The notes: generated by a model from the letters alone, not told the origin. 51,774 nt of DNA from Clostridia bacterium (GCA_017466375.1 JAFTUH010000021.1:1-51774); one strand, 5' to 3'; shown: positions 16,532 through 25,838, numbered from the stretch's first letter. Made by a program: numbers and translations.

Positions 16532-17293
16532 ATGAGAATTGCCGTCATTACGGGCGCGTCATCCGGTATGGGGCGCGAATTTGTCCGCAGGATCGATCTT
16601 TCGGAGACACTCGATGAGATTTGGGTGATCGCGCGCCGTCGGGAGCGCTTGGAGTCACTCGCCAAGGAGACGCGTGCCCCTCTGCGGATCATTCCGCTGG
16701 ATCTGACGAAGGACGAAAGCATTGACGAATACAAATCGCTGCTGGAAGCGGAGACGCCGGACGTTGCGATTCTTGTGAACGCGGGCGGCGCCGGTCGCTT
16801 TTGCGCGTTCCGCGATGCAGCACTGGACGATTACCGTGAGATGATCGATCTGAACGCGAAGGCACTCATGGCGATGACGTACGTGACGCTTCCGTTCATG
16901 AAGGCGGGCGGATGTATTTATCAGCTCGGCTCGCTCTCTGCCTTTCAGCCGGTGCCGTATATCGGTGTGTACGGCGCGACGAAGGCGTTCGTGCTTTCGT
17001 TCTCCCGTGCGCTCAATGCGGAGCTCCGGCATTCCGGAATCCGTGTCATGGCGGTCTGCCCGGGCTGGGTGCGTACGGAGTTTTTCGATCACGCCGTCAA
17101 GGACGACACGATCTGCTATTACAACCGATTCTACGATGCGGATCAGGTCGTAAAGACCGCGATGAAGGATATGAAGCGCGGCAAGGACGTGTCCGTCTGC
17201 GGATTTCCGATCAAGGCACAGGTGCTTGCGACGAAGCTTCTGCCGCATAAGATGGTTATGCGCATCTGGCTGAAGCAGCAGAAAAAACTGTAA
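16532..17293 (+). CDS. Short-chain dehydrogenase/reductase
   Basis: A 253-residue classical SDR. It has the cofactor glycine motif TGASSGMG (8-15), the NAG motif, Ser in LGSLSAF, and the catalytic pair YGATK with the normal YxxxK spacing, then PGWVRT. A basic, hydrophobic tail (PHKMVMRIWLKQQKKL) may touch the membrane. It lies 12 bp after the Gfo/Idh gene and ends the operon. The substrate is unknown; a keto-sugar, steroid or fatty acyl group are all possible for this subgroup. Confidence 0.85.
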   Translation: MRIAVITGASSGMGREFVRRIDLSETLDEIWVIARRRERLESLAKETRAPLRIIPLDLTKDESIDEYKSLLEAETPDVAILVNAGGAGRFCAFRDAALDDYREMIDLNAKALMAMTYVTLPFMKAGGCIYQLGSLSAFQPVPYIGVYGATKAFVLSFSRALNAELRHSGIRVMAVCPGWVRTEFFDHAVKDDTICYYNRFYDADQVVKTAMKDMKRGKDVSVCGFPIKAQVLATKLLPHKMVMRIWLKQQKKL

Positions 17294-17298
17294 AAAAA

Positions 17299-17334
17299 AG
17301 ATCCGTACGGTCATTTGGCCGCGCGGATTTTTTG
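17299..17334 (+). terminator. Terminator of the Gfo/Idh-SDR operon
   Basis: An imperfect stem built on ATCCGTACGGTC/GGCCGCGCGGAT followed by six T residues. Confidence 0.7.
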
Positions 17335-17392
17335 TATCTTTTCCAATTTTGGGCGAGCGGAGAAAAAATTTTGAAAAATTTAGCAAAAAACA

Positions 17393-17421
17393 TTGACAAA
17401 CGGGTTTTGATGTGATAAAGT
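17393..17421 (+). promoter_or_regulatory. Promoter of the orphan RNA at 17428-17578
   Basis: TTGACA (17393-17398), 17-bp spacer, TAAAGT (17416-17421). The spacing is ideal and the -35 box is perfect. It lies downstream of the SDR terminator and points away from any plus-strand gene start within 600 bp. Confidence 0.72.
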
Positions 17422-17427
17422 TAAGGC

Positions 17428-17578
17428 ACGGAAAAACAGGTTGCATGAAACAGACGTGATCTGCCGTAGTCAAGGGGCGGCGGAGCGTATGCTGAATAAT
17501 ACCGATTCTTCGGAGTCGGTACGTGCGCTGCCGTACAGGTTGATTTTTTAGGAGTGAGCAGCGCGCTCACTCCTTTTT
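17428..17578 (+). ncRNA. Candidate small structured RNA, family unknown
   Basis: About 150 nt lie between a good promoter and a strong terminator (AGGAGTGAG/CTCACTCCT plus T run, 17550-17578) with no credible reading frame. The centre folds into ACCGATTC-TTCG-GAGTCGGT, a UUCG tetraloop hairpin, enclosed by a longer stem in which CGGC..AGCG pairs with CGCTGCCG. ACAGGTTG occurs twice, near each end. It does not show the SRP GGAAG/GCAG loop, a tmRNA end or a recognisable 6S closing stem. The downstream gene is on the other strand, so it is not a leader. Function unknown. Confidence 0.55.
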
Positions 17579-17584
17579 GATTTT

Positions 17585-17932
17585 TCAGTTATCCAGCTTG
17601 CGCCAGTATTTGTAGTAGGCGATCACACTGCGTACCTCGCCGCCGTGTTCGATATCCGGCGCGGTGATCACAACGCCCTCGAGGGAGAGCAGCTCCCACG
17701 CGGAGAGATCGGCGATTTTCGTGCGCAGAACGACGTCCATGCTTGCGTAGACGAGCAGCTCGTCATCCTTGACAAGGATCGAGCCGTCGTGCCCGATGAC
17801 CTCCTCGATGCCGTCCTCCTTCTTTTCGAGAACGCATTTGAGGGCGCGTCCGTCCAGGTGCTTTGCCATGTCGCGCTTGTATCGGATGCTGTCGGGATTC
17901 TTGCTTTTGAAAAGTTTCTGAAAAATGTTCAT
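17585..17932 (-). CDS. Conserved-looking small protein of unknown function
   Basis: A 115-residue soluble protein that I do not recognise. It begins MNIFQKLFKSKNP, a basic amphipathic start, then mixed alpha/beta sequence with many charged residues and a tryptophan pair near the end (LSAWELL, YKYWRKLDN). There is no signal peptide or membrane helix. An AGGAGT ribosome site precedes the ATG, and the gene converges with the small RNA. Base composition matches its neighbours, so there is no sign of transfer. Confidence 0.7.
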   Translation of the reverse strand: MNIFQKLFKSKNPDSIRYKRDMAKHLDGRALKCVLEKKEDGIEEVIGHDGSILVKDDELLVYASMDVVLRTKIADLSAWELLSLEGVVITAPDIEHGGEVRSVIAYYKYWRKLDN

Positions 17933-18053
17933 GTGAGACTCCTTGTGAGGTTGTCTATACCATTATACCATATTGTTTTGCCGCCGGAAAGCGGTATGAC
18001 AAATTTTTTACAAACAATTTTACCAATTTTACCGAAAGAGTGGGAGGGATAGT

Positions 18054-20465
18054 ATGCTGCCGCTTGATATGCTGAGTCCTGCCGCCTCGCGTGCGATTAC
18101 GGATGCGGGCTATGCGATTGAGGACGCTGTCCTTGCCGTTCGTCTCGATCTCGATTTTGACGGGCGGTACGGGGAGAGCTGGTTTGTGTACGACAAGAGC
18201 CGCCGCGCCATTCTCCGCCTGCTTGGAGATGCCGAAACGATTCGGAGTGATCTGAGCGCTGAGGAGGAGAAACAGTACAAAAAATCCGTAAGCGCAATTC
18301 TGAATCCGACGGCGCATTTACGTGCGACGTCTGTGACGCTGGTCGATTGCCTCGATCTGGAGACGTATACCGATTCCGTTGTCGATAATTTTGCATCCTC
18401 CAACCGTATCGTGTATCAGAAGCACGACGATCCGCGCCCCGATACGGAGGGAATGGAAGACGAGGAGAGAGACGGAATCCTCGAAAAATGGAACGAGGGG
18501 AAGACCGCGTTTGTTGCCGGCTTCTGCACAAACTCCGTCAAACAGCGCCTGTTCGCGTTTCTCGGCATCGTCGATCGCCTGCTTCGCGGGGATGAGGTGA
18601 CGGAGGAGGATCAGGTCTTCGATCAGTTCAACAAAAAGTGCCCGAAATGCGGCAAGGTTTACGAAGATCAGCACAGAAAGATCTGCTCGGATTGCATTGA
18701 CCGCGGCGCTTTGATGAAAAGATTGCTCGGGTATTTCGGTCCGTTCAAGGTGCAGCTTGCCGCCGTGCTGCTTTGTATGCTCGCCGCGTCCGGTATCTCG
18801 CTGATTAACCCGATTCTCAGCGGTAAGATTCTGTATGACCGCGTTATCGATTCCGAGGGCATCTGGCATACGCCGGAAAAGCTCGCGATCGTGCTCGGCG
18901 TCATCTTCGGACTTGCGCTCGTCTCGCTCGGGATCAATATCCTGCAGAACCGCAGTATGGCGCGTATGTCCACGCGGGTGACACGCACGATGAAGGTCCA
19001 TATCTTCACCGCGATGCAGCACCTCTCCCTCGGTTATTTCAACAATAACCCCACGGGACGGCTTATCAACCGCGTCAATTACGATGCCGACCGCATCAAT
19101 GCGTTCTACATCGACGGCGTGCCGAATCTCATCATCAACGGGCTGAATTTCATCGGTCTGACGATCTTCCTCTTCATTATGAACTGGAAACTGACGCTGA
19201 TCGTGTTCATTCCCGTGCCGATCATCGTGTGCATTTTCAAGTTCACACTGCCGCGATTCTGGCGTATGTATACGAGACAGTGGCGGGCATCTTCCGCGAT
19301 GACGTCCATGCTCGGCGATTCCTTGAACGGCGTGCGCGTTGTCAAAGCGTTCGCAAAAGAAGCGGAGGAAACGCACCGTTTCTACGGCTTCTCCGAGCGT
19401 CTGTATAAGGCGAATCTGAAAACGAATCTTACGTGGCTTACGATTTTCCCCGTGGTCAGTCTGCTGATCGGTATGTCCTCGCAGGCGATCTGGGGCTTTG
19501 GCGGTATCTCCGTCATGGGCGAGAGCATGACGTACGGTGAATTTTCCGCCTATCTCGGCTACATAGGAATGATCTTTGGCCCTTTGCAGTTCTTTACGAA
19601 TTTCACGAATATGCTGACCGATACGATCAACGCCGCCCAGCGTATGTTCGAGATTCTCGACGCGACGCCCGATATCGCCGACGCGCACGATGCGGTTGAA
19701 TTGGAAACGGTCCGCGGCGATATCGAGTTCAAGGATGTTTCGTTCCACTACAATCCGAACCGGCCGATCCTCAAAAATGTGAACATCAAAATCCACGCAG
19801 GGGATAACATCGGTCTTGTCGGACATACAGGCAGCGGCAAGAGCACGATTGCGAATCTTATCACGCGTATGTACGATACCGTATCGGGATCGATCACGAT
19901 CGACGGCGTGGATGTGCGCAATATAAAAAGCGATTGCCTCAGACGGAATATCGCCATCGTTTCGCAGGAGATTTTCCTCTTCCGCGGTACGATTGCGGAG
20001 AATATCCGCTATGCACGCCCCGACGCAACGATGGAGGAAGTCATCGCCGCCGCCCGGGCTGCCAATGCCCACGATTTTATCGAGCAGCTTCCGCAGGGAT
20101 ATGAGACGGAGGTCGGTACGGGCAGCCGTGCCCTCTCCGGCGGTGAGAAACAGCGCGTTTCCATCGCCCGTGCGCTGCTGCTTTCGCCCTCGATTCTGAT
20201 TCTGGACGAGGCGACTGCCGCGATGGATACGGAAACGGAACGACTGATCGGGGACGCACTTGCGAAGCTGATTGAGGGACGCACCACGATCACGATCGCG
20301 CACCGTCTCTCGACGCTCAAGGACTGCAATTACCTCTTCGCCATCGAGAACGGTGAGATCGCCGAGGAGGGAACGCCCGACGAGCTTCTTGAAAAGAAAG
20401 GCGTTTACTATAAGCTCTATACACTCCAAAGCCAGGCGATGAAGAAAGTGCTCAGCGGTATGTGA
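18054..20465 (+). CDS. ABC exporter with N-terminal extension and zinc ribbon (DUF1854-associated)
   Basis: An 803-residue half-transporter. Residues 1-190 are an acidic, charged extension of unknown fold; a zinc ribbon follows (CPKCG with Cys196/199, CSDC with Cys211/214). Then come six membrane helices (about 230-520) and an ATPase domain with Walker A GHTGSGKST (590-598), signature LSGGE (694-698), Walker B ILILDE (714-719) and switch His750, all intact. The next two genes are a DUF1854 protein and a second zinc-ribbon ABC half, so the products probably form one heterodimeric transporter. In proteobacteria, DUF1854 with such ABC proteins accompanies cyanophycin genes; no cyanophycin synthetase is present here. 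A GGGAGGG site precedes the ATG. Substrate unknown. Confidence 0.82.
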   Translation: MLPLDMLSPAASRAITDAGYAIEDAVLAVRLDLDFDGRYGESWFVYDKSRRAILRLLGDAETIRSDLSAEEEKQYKKSVSAILNPTAHLRATSVTLVDCLDLETYTDSVVDNFASSNRIVYQKHDDPRPDTEGMEDEERDGILEKWNEGKTAFVAGFCTNSVKQRLFAFLGIVDRLLRGDEVTEEDQVFDQFNKKCPKCGKVYEDQHRKICSDCIDRGALMKRLLGYFGPFKVQLAAVLLCMLAASGISLINPILSGKILYDRVIDSEGIWHTPEKLAIVLGVIFGLALVSLGINILQNRSMARMSTRVTRTMKVHIFTAMQHLSLGYFNNNPTGRLINRVNYDADRINAFYIDGVPNLIINGLNFIGLTIFLFIMNWKLTLIVFIPVPIIVCIFKFTLPRFWRMYTRQWRASSAMTSMLGDSLNGVRVVKAFAKEAEETHRFYGFSERLYKANLKTNLTWLTIFPVVSLLIGMSSQAIWGFGGISVMGESMTYGEFSAYLGYIGMIFGPLQFFTNFTNMLTDTINAAQRMFEILDATPDIADAHDAVELETVRGDIEFKDVSFHYNPNRPILKNVNIKIHAGDNIGLVGHTGSGKSTIANLITRMYDTVSGSITIDGVDVRNIKSDCLRRNIAIVSQEIFLFRGTIAENIRYARPDATMEEVIAAARAANAHDFIEQLPQGYETEVGTGSRALSGGEKQRVSIARALLLSPSILILDEATAAMDTETERLIGDALAKLIEGRTTITIAHRLSTLKDCNYLFAIENGEIAEEGTPDELLEKKGVYYKLYTLQSQAMKKVLSGM

Positions 20466-20497
20466 GCGGATCGCTTGACGGAAAGGAAGGTGCTATC

Positions 20498-21196
20498 ATG
20501 GAAGAAAAGAAAAAGGATACGGCTGTGACCGAGGCGAAAGCGGAAGCGAAGGCCGTGGAAAAGGAAGAAAAGAAGGAAGCGAAAAAGGAGGATACGGCAG
20601 TCGATAAGCCGACCGATGCTCCTGTTTCGGAGACGGAGGACGATGAGGATGACGTGGACGCGGACGAGCTGTTCAAGCGCCGTCAGTCCATCGATCTGAC
20701 GCCGGAAAACGCCCGCTTCACGAGATCCAAGGGCGGCATGATCTCCCTCGAGATCGACGGTGCCGAGGGAAAGGAATCGTTTGAGCGCGTGATCGTTTTG
20801 CGCTCGTTCCCCGTGTCCGCGCCGGATGAGTTTCTTTCCGTGCGTGAGCCGAACACGAAAAAGAAGGGACGCGGTGCCGAGATCGGCATGATCCGCCGCC
20901 TGGCCGATTTTGACGAGGATACGCGCGCACTGATCAATGAGGAAATGGCGCTTCGCTACTTCACGCCGGAGATCAAGAAGATCCTCTCCGTGAAGGAGAA
21001 ATTCGGCTATTCCTATTGGGAAGCGGAGACGACGGCGGGCAAGGTTTCGTTCATTCTGAACAATCCGTTCGGCAGTATCCGCGTCCTGGAGGACAAGAGA
21101 GTCTATATCGCCGATATGGACGGCAACAGCTTTGTGATCCCGAATCCCGAGGCACTGGACCGCGCAAGCTATCGCCGTATCGAGATCTACATGTGA
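20498..21196 (+). CDS. DUF1854-family protein, probable ABC transporter accessory
   Basis: A 232-residue soluble protein. Residues 1-60 are a Lys/Glu-rich disordered head. The rest shows the DUF1854 pattern: FPVSAPDEFLSVREP, EIGMIRRLADFD, EEMALRYFTPEIKKILSVKE, FGYSYWEAET, then NPFGSIRVLEDKRVYIADMDG, SFVIPNPEALD. The domain function is not established. It lies between two ABC half-transporters with gaps of 32 and 52 bp, which argues that it works with them. ATG 20498 follows AAAGGAAGG; a frame opening at 20462 overlaps the upstream gene and is less likely. Confidence 0.82.
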   Translation: MEEKKKDTAVTEAKAEAKAVEKEEKKEAKKEDTAVDKPTDAPVSETEDDEDDVDADELFKRRQSIDLTPENARFTRSKGGMISLEIDGAEGKESFERVIVLRSFPVSAPDEFLSVREPNTKKKGRGAEIGMIRRLADFDEDTRALINEEMALRYFTPEIKKILSVKEKFGYSYWEAETTAGKVSFILNNPFGSIRVLEDKRVYIADMDGNSFVIPNPEALDRASYRRIEIYM

Positions 21197-21248
21197 TGAA
21201 ATTCTGTGAGAGAACATCTCCCGCTGTGAGGGGAGGAGTTGATTTTCT

Positions 21249-23492
21249 ATGAAACTGATGTATGAGCTTCCCGCAGAGGATCAGGCGGCGTTTGATGCCA
21301 CCTTGATCGAAGGGGAAAAACTGATGTACTGCGTCCCGTTCAACATTTACGGGGAATCGTTTGTGAACGGATATACCGCGGTTACGGACAAAAAGATCGT
21401 CTGTCTTCTGCACGGGCGCGTTGTCGGATCGTATGAGCTGGCGCGGTGCGGCGAATTTTCGACGGAGGTCATGTACGGCAACTGTGCGTTCTATACCGTT
21501 TATGACGGGTCTGCGACGCTGATCTGCCGCTTTATCTCCGGACGGAATCTGCCGCGGTATACGCTGCTCGTCAATGCGTGCACGCTTCTTGCTGAGCGCG
21601 CCGCCGCCAAGGAAGCACCGGGTGAGCCGCTGACCAACAGCGAGCCGGAGAGATTCTGCCCGAAATGCGGCAGACCATTCGTGCGCGGCACGTCGCTCTG
21701 CCCGTTCTGCCGTAGTAAAAAAGAGGTCTATCTGAAGTTGTGGGGGCTGACGAAGGGGCTTCGTCTCATGCTCATGTTCCCGCTGATTGTCGCGGTGTTC
21801 TCGGTCGCGTTCCAGTTTATTGTGCCCGCGATTCAGAGAATTGCCGTCAACGATTTTATCACCAACGAATCGATCCGCCCCGTCAAAGCGGGCAGTGAGA
21901 CGATGTTCGGCTTTATTCTGATTATCGTCGCGATTGTCAGCATCGATCTGTTTCAGCGGATTCTGTCCGTCATTCAGACGCGCATGAACGCCGTGTCGGG
22001 CAACAAATTCACGCTGATGCTCCGTACGCTTCTGTATGAGAAGATTCAGAATCTGTCGCTCTCGTCTATTTCCAACAAATCGACGGGCGATCTCATGGGA
22101 CGTATCAGCGGCGACGTTGGTACGGTGCAGGGATTCATGACGGGGCAGCTGCCGAATCTGTTCGTGCAGCTTGTGTCCTTTGTGCTCGCAATCGTTCTTC
22201 TGCTCGGCATGGATCCGCTGATGAGCGCGTTTGTGTTCGTGCCGATCCCGCTTGTCGTGTTCCTGATTAAGAAATTCTGGGAGACGATGCAGTACCGCAA
22301 CCGCAAAAACTGGATGCTCAACCGCCGCGTCAATCAGCTTCTGCAGGATACGCTCAACGGTATCCGTGTCGTCAAGACGTTCGGCTCGGAGGAGCGGGAG
22401 ATCAAGCGCTTTTCCGATGCAACGGAGAGGGCGGCGAAACAGAGCGAATCCAATGCAAAGCTGTTTGATACGATCTTTCCCCTGCTCGGATTTGCGGTCC
22501 GATTCGGTTCGTATCTGATCCTGTTTTACGGAAACTATATGCTTTTTCACGGCGATATGACGATCGGTGAATTGCACCAGTTCAATTCCTACGCCAATAT
22601 CATCTACGGACCGCTCATGTATATCACATTTATCCCGCGTAATATCTCCAACTTCCTCACCTCCCTCGGCAAGGTGCTCGAGATTCTGGAGGAGGAGCCG
22701 GAGATCGCGGATATCAGCATGCCGATCGATATTCGTTTTGAGGGCGATATCCGTTTTGAAAACGTGACGTTCGGATACGAATCGTACAATCCCGTTCTGG
22801 AGCATATCAACCTTGACGTGAAAAAAGGCGAGATGATCGGTATCGTCGGACATTCCGGCTCCGGAAAAACAACACTTGTCAATCTGATCATGCGACTGTA
22901 CGACGTGACGGAGGGCGCGATCTTCATCGATGACGTCAATATCAAGGATATCTCGCAGAACGCGCTCCGTTCGCAGATCGGCGTCGTTCTGCAGGAGACG
23001 CACCTGTTCTCCGGCTCGATCCGCGATAATATCCGCTATTCCAAGCCGTTGGCAACGGATGACGAGGTTGTGGCGGCGGCAAAGCTCGCCAACGCGCACG
23101 ATTTTATCGTGAATCTCCCCGAGGGATACAACACCATCGTCGGCGAGAAGGGCTATTCGCTCTCGGGCGGTGAGAGACAGCGTGTGGCAATTGCCCGTGC
23201 GCTGATCCACAATCCGCAGATTCTGATCCTTGACGAGGCGACGGCGGCGCTGGATACGGAGACGGAAAAGCTGATCCAGGACGCGATCAACAAGCTGACG
23301 AAAAACCGTACCACGTTTGCCATCGCGCACCGTCTGTCCACGCTCCGGAATGCGGACAGACTGATCGTGCTCGAGCGAGGCAAGCTTGTCGAGTGCGGTA
23401 CGCATAAGGAGCTGCTCGAGCAAAAGGGGCTGTACTGGCGGCTCGTCATGGCGCAGAGACAGGACTCCGGTATGCTGAAAAAGAAAGCGTAA
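21249..23492 (+). CDS. ABC exporter with PH-like N-domain and zinc ribbon (DUF1854-associated)
   Basis: A 747-residue half-transporter. Residues about 15-110 look like a small bacterial PH-like sheet domain (EGEKLMYC, TAVTDKKIVCLLHGR, ATLICRF). A zinc ribbon follows (CPKCG with Cys137/140 and CPFC with Cys151/154). Six membrane helices (about 170-470) and an ATPase domain with Walker A GHSGSGKTT (534-542), signature LSGGE, Walker B ILILDE and switch His come next, all intact, so both ATP sites of a pair with the 18054 gene should be active. The zinc ribbon sits at the same place, just before the membrane domain, as in its partner. It is the last gene before a terminator. Substrate unknown. 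Confidence 0.82.
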   Translation: MKLMYELPAEDQAAFDATLIEGEKLMYCVPFNIYGESFVNGYTAVTDKKIVCLLHGRVVGSYELARCGEFSTEVMYGNCAFYTVYDGSATLICRFISGRNLPRYTLLVNACTLLAERAAAKEAPGEPLTNSEPERFCPKCGRPFVRGTSLCPFCRSKKEVYLKLWGLTKGLRLMLMFPLIVAVFSVAFQFIVPAIQRIAVNDFITNESIRPVKAGSETMFGFILIIVAIVSIDLFQRILSVIQTRMNAVSGNKFTLMLRTLLYEKIQNLSLSSISNKSTGDLMGRISGDVGTVQGFMTGQLPNLFVQLVSFVLAIVLLLGMDPLMSAFVFVPIPLVVFLIKKFWETMQYRNRKNWMLNRRVNQLLQDTLNGIRVVKTFGSEEREIKRFSDATERAAKQSESNAKLFDTIFPLLGFAVRFGSYLILFYGNYMLFHGDMTIGELHQFNSYANIIYGPLMYITFIPRNISNFLTSLGKVLEILEEEPEIADISMPIDIRFEGDIRFENVTFGYESYNPVLEHINLDVKKGEMIGIVGHSGSGKTTLVNLIMRLYDVTEGAIFIDDVNIKDISQNALRSQIGVVLQETHLFSGSIRDNIRYSKPLATDDEVVAAAKLANAHDFIVNLPEGYNTIVGEKGYSLSGGERQRVAIARALIHNPQILILDEATAALDTETEKLIQDAINKLTKNRTTFAIAHRLSTLRNADRLIVLERGKLVECGTHKELLEQKGLYWRLVMAQRQDSGMLKKKA

Positions 23493-23495
23493 AGA

Positions 23496-23524
23496 GAAAA
23501 GGCTCCGCTTGCCGGAGCTTTTTC
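23496..23524 (+). terminator. Terminator of the ABC-DUF1854-ABC operon
   Basis: AAGGCTCCG pairs with CGGAGCTTT around a short loop and runs into five T residues. Confidence 0.85.
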
Positions 23525-23613
23525 CATATTTTTCTTCCGTTTCGGGAACTTTTCCGTCTGCGCGCGGTCTAATAAAGCGAATTTCTGTCGTCTTTTGAGG
23601 AGAGGTGTGTTTT

Positions 23614-24765
23614 TTGTTCAAGAAAGTGGTTGTCGGCCTGTTTTGTGTGCTTTTATGTGTCGGGATTCTTGCCGGCTGTGATGATACCGTGCCTGTCAAT
23701 GCCCCCGTCGATGATACGGAGGATACAGGGGGCGATTCTGTTTCGGATACCGTGCCGGTGAGCGATACGGATACCGATACGGAGAGTGATCCTCCGTTGA
23801 CGGATGAGGGTACTGCTCCGGATGAATTTCCGGACGAAAGCCCGGCGACTGAGCCTGAGACGGAGCCGGTCACGGAGCCGCCCGTTATCCGTATCGAGGT
23901 GCCGTCTCCGATCGGGCGGAATATCAGCGATCTCGGTGAGATTCCGTTTCCCGAGGAGCAGATGCTTTTTGTTCCTGCGAACCATCCCTTGCCGATCGGT
24001 ACCGTTTTTGAGGTAACCTTTGTCGGCGAGAGGGAGGGAGATGTGCTGTATATCGCACCGGAATCCCTGCTCGTTCTGCATGTCAGCGAGGGAATTGATT
24101 TGGAGAACGTCACCGTCTCCGCTGAGGATAAAACGGTCTATCTCACGTTTGATGACGGCCCGTCTCCGGCGAATACGCCGCGTGTTCTCGATATTCTGGA
24201 CGAGTACGGTGTGAAGGCGACATTCTTCCTCGTAGGCGAATCGGTGGAGAAATACCCCGATCTTGTGCGCGAGATCTACAGCCGCGGTCACAAGATCGGC
24301 TGCCACTCCTTTACGCACGTATATGCCGATATTTATGCAAATGTCGAAAATATGCAAGCGGAAATTGCACGCTGGGAGGCGGCAGTAGAAAACGCCCTCG
24401 GTTTTTTGCCCGCGGAAAGACTGTTTAGATTCCCCGGCGGATCCACCATATGTAAAGAGGACGGTATCCGGAAAATGCTGGCGGAGCAGGGATGGCGCGC
24501 CTACGATTGGAACGCGGTCAACAATGACTGTCTGCTGCATACCCGTCCCGAGGAAATGACGGATGAGGAATACATGAAGGACAGCGTGATATCCACGCTT
24601 GCGTACAGCTTTCGTATGTCGACAAGTCCGCACATCATGCTCATGCACGATACGTACGTGCAGACTGCAGATCTCCTTCCGTGGATGATCGAATACATGA
24701 AGGAGCAGGGATGCACGTTCGGTACACTCGATCAGCTGGAAAGCGGCTGGCTCCACAGAGGATGA
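23614..24765 (+). CDS. Polysaccharide deacetylase lipoprotein (NodB / CE4 family)
   Basis: A 383-residue exported lipoprotein. A signal peptide ends in the lipobox LAGC (Cys22), followed by an acidic Thr/Pro/Asp linker (about 25-90), a small beta domain (about 95-165) and a NodB domain. The catalytic motifs are visible: TFDDGPSP (from about 178) with the base Asp, CHSFTH (about 230-235) with the two metal His, FRFPGGS, and MLMHD. This family removes acetyl groups from peptidoglycan or other N-acetylated glycans outside the cell. The TTG start at 23614 is 8 bases after GAGGAGAGG; the GTG at 23605 lies inside that site. Stand-alone gene. Confidence 0.88.
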   Translation: MFKKVVVGLFCVLLCVGILAGCDDTVPVNAPVDDTEDTGGDSVSDTVPVSDTDTDTESDPPLTDEGTAPDEFPDESPATEPETEPVTEPPVIRIEVPSPIGRNISDLGEIPFPEEQMLFVPANHPLPIGTVFEVTFVGEREGDVLYIAPESLLVLHVSEGIDLENVTVSAEDKTVYLTFDDGPSPANTPRVLDILDEYGVKATFFLVGESVEKYPDLVREIYSRGHKIGCHSFTHVYADIYANVENMQAEIARWEAAVENALGFLPAERLFRFPGGSTICKEDGIRKMLAEQGWRAYDWNAVNNDCLLHTRPEEMTDEEYMKDSVISTLAYSFRMSTSPHIMLMHDTYVQTADLLPWMIEYMKEQGCTFGTLDQLESGWLHRG

Positions 24766-24776
24766 TCCGTGAATAG

Positions 24777-24812
24777 AAAAACGGCACCGTTTTGGCGGTG
24801 CCGTTTGTTTTA
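24777..24812. terminator. Bidirectional terminator between the deacetylase and gpsA
   Basis: Perfect stem ACGGCACCG/CGGTGCCGT with A run before and T-rich run after, between convergent genes. Confidence 0.88.
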
Positions 24813-25805
24813 CACATATTCCGGTTTCAGATCGCGTGCCATGAACAGCTTTACGGCGCTCGATGCGGGTATTTCGCCGCTCAGTACGCTGTGGACCATC
24901 TCGCAGATCGGAAGCTCTACACCGTACTTTTCGGAAAGAGCCATCGCCGCGGGGAGTGCGTTGATGCCCTCCACAACCATGCCGATCTCGCGAACGGCAT
25001 CCTCCGGGGATACGCCTTGACCGATCATGACACCGGTGCGGTTGTTGCGGCTGTGCTTGCTGGTGCACGTCACGATCAAGTCACCGATGCCGGCAAGGCT
25101 TGTGAACGTCTCTTTCCGACCGCCCATCGCTGTGCCGAGACGGGTGATCTCCATCATGCCGCGCGTAATGAGTGCCGCTTTCGCATTGTCACCGAAGCCG
25201 AGACCGTCGGAGATACCTGCGGCAAGCGCAATAATGTTTTTCATCGCGCCGCAGATCTCCACCCCCTTGATATCGGTGTTCGTGTAGACGCGCAGAATCT
25301 CATTCGAAAATGTTTGCTGGATATATTCCGCTACACGGATGTCCGCCGATGCCGCTACGATCGTCGTAGGCATTTCGAGCGCGACTTCTTCCGCGTGTGT
25401 CGGACCGGACAGAGCGACGAGCGGAAGTCCCGGCATGCCGAGCGCATCTGCGATCACTTCGGTGAGCGTCATGTGCGTCGCCTGCTCCAGACCCTTCGCC
25501 ACGTCCACGATGATCTGATCCTCTTTGATATACGGTGCCGCCGCGTTTGCCGTCTGCCGTGTGTAGGGAGATGCCACGGCGAACACAACGATATCCATGC
25601 CGGTGATGGCACAGCCGATCTCCGTTGTCAGATGAAGCTCCGGCGGTACTGCCATGCCGGGGAGATTCGGATGCACTCTGTATTTATCGAGCGATTCGAT
25701 CTCAGACGGCAGTGCGGACCACAGCGTGACTTCGTTATGGGAGACGAGCGTTTTAGCCAGTGCGGTGCCCCAGGTGCCCGCACCCAGAATCCCGATTTTT
25801 GCCAT
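24810..25805 (-). CDS. gpsA: Glycerol-3-phosphate dehydrogenase [NAD(P)+]
   Basis: A 331-residue cytosolic enzyme that reduces dihydroxyacetone phosphate to sn-glycerol-3-phosphate for phospholipids. It has the N-terminal Rossmann motif GILGAGTWGTALA, the VAKGLE segment with the catalytic Lys region, LSGPTHAEEVA, and the C-terminal GVEICGAMKNIIALAAGISDGLGFGDNAKAAL block with the second essential Lys (a canonical GpsA signature). It follows glnA on the same strand after 33 bp, so the two are probably co-transcribed. Length and motifs are normal. Confidence 0.95.
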   Translation of the reverse strand: MAKIGILGAGTWGTALAKTLVSHNEVTLWSALPSEIESLDKYRVHPNLPGMAVPPELHLTTEIGCAITGMDIVVFAVASPYTRQTANAAAPYIKEDQIIVDVAKGLEQATHMTLTEVIADALGMPGLPLVALSGPTHAEEVALEMPTTIVAASADIRVAEYIQQTFSNEILRVYTNTDIKGVEICGAMKNIIALAAGISDGLGFGDNAKAALITRGMMEITRLGTAMGGRKETFTSLAGIGDLIVTCTSKHSRNNRTGVMIGQGVSPEDAVREIGMVVEGINALPAAMALSEKYGVELPICEMVHSVLSGEIPASSAVKLFMARDLKPEYV

Positions 25806-25838
25806 AGATTTACCTCGCTTGTTGATTCCTCTGCCAAA

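Noticed and set aside
17428..17578. Assignment of the orphan RNA as SRP, 6S or tmRNA
   Set aside because: The SRP loop motif, the long closed 6S stem and the tRNA-like end of tmRNA are all absent.
21051..24113. Long open frame (1020 codons) on the minus strand
   Set aside because: Antisense to a zinc-ribbon ABC transporter and parts of two neighbouring genes; no start site or domain of its own.
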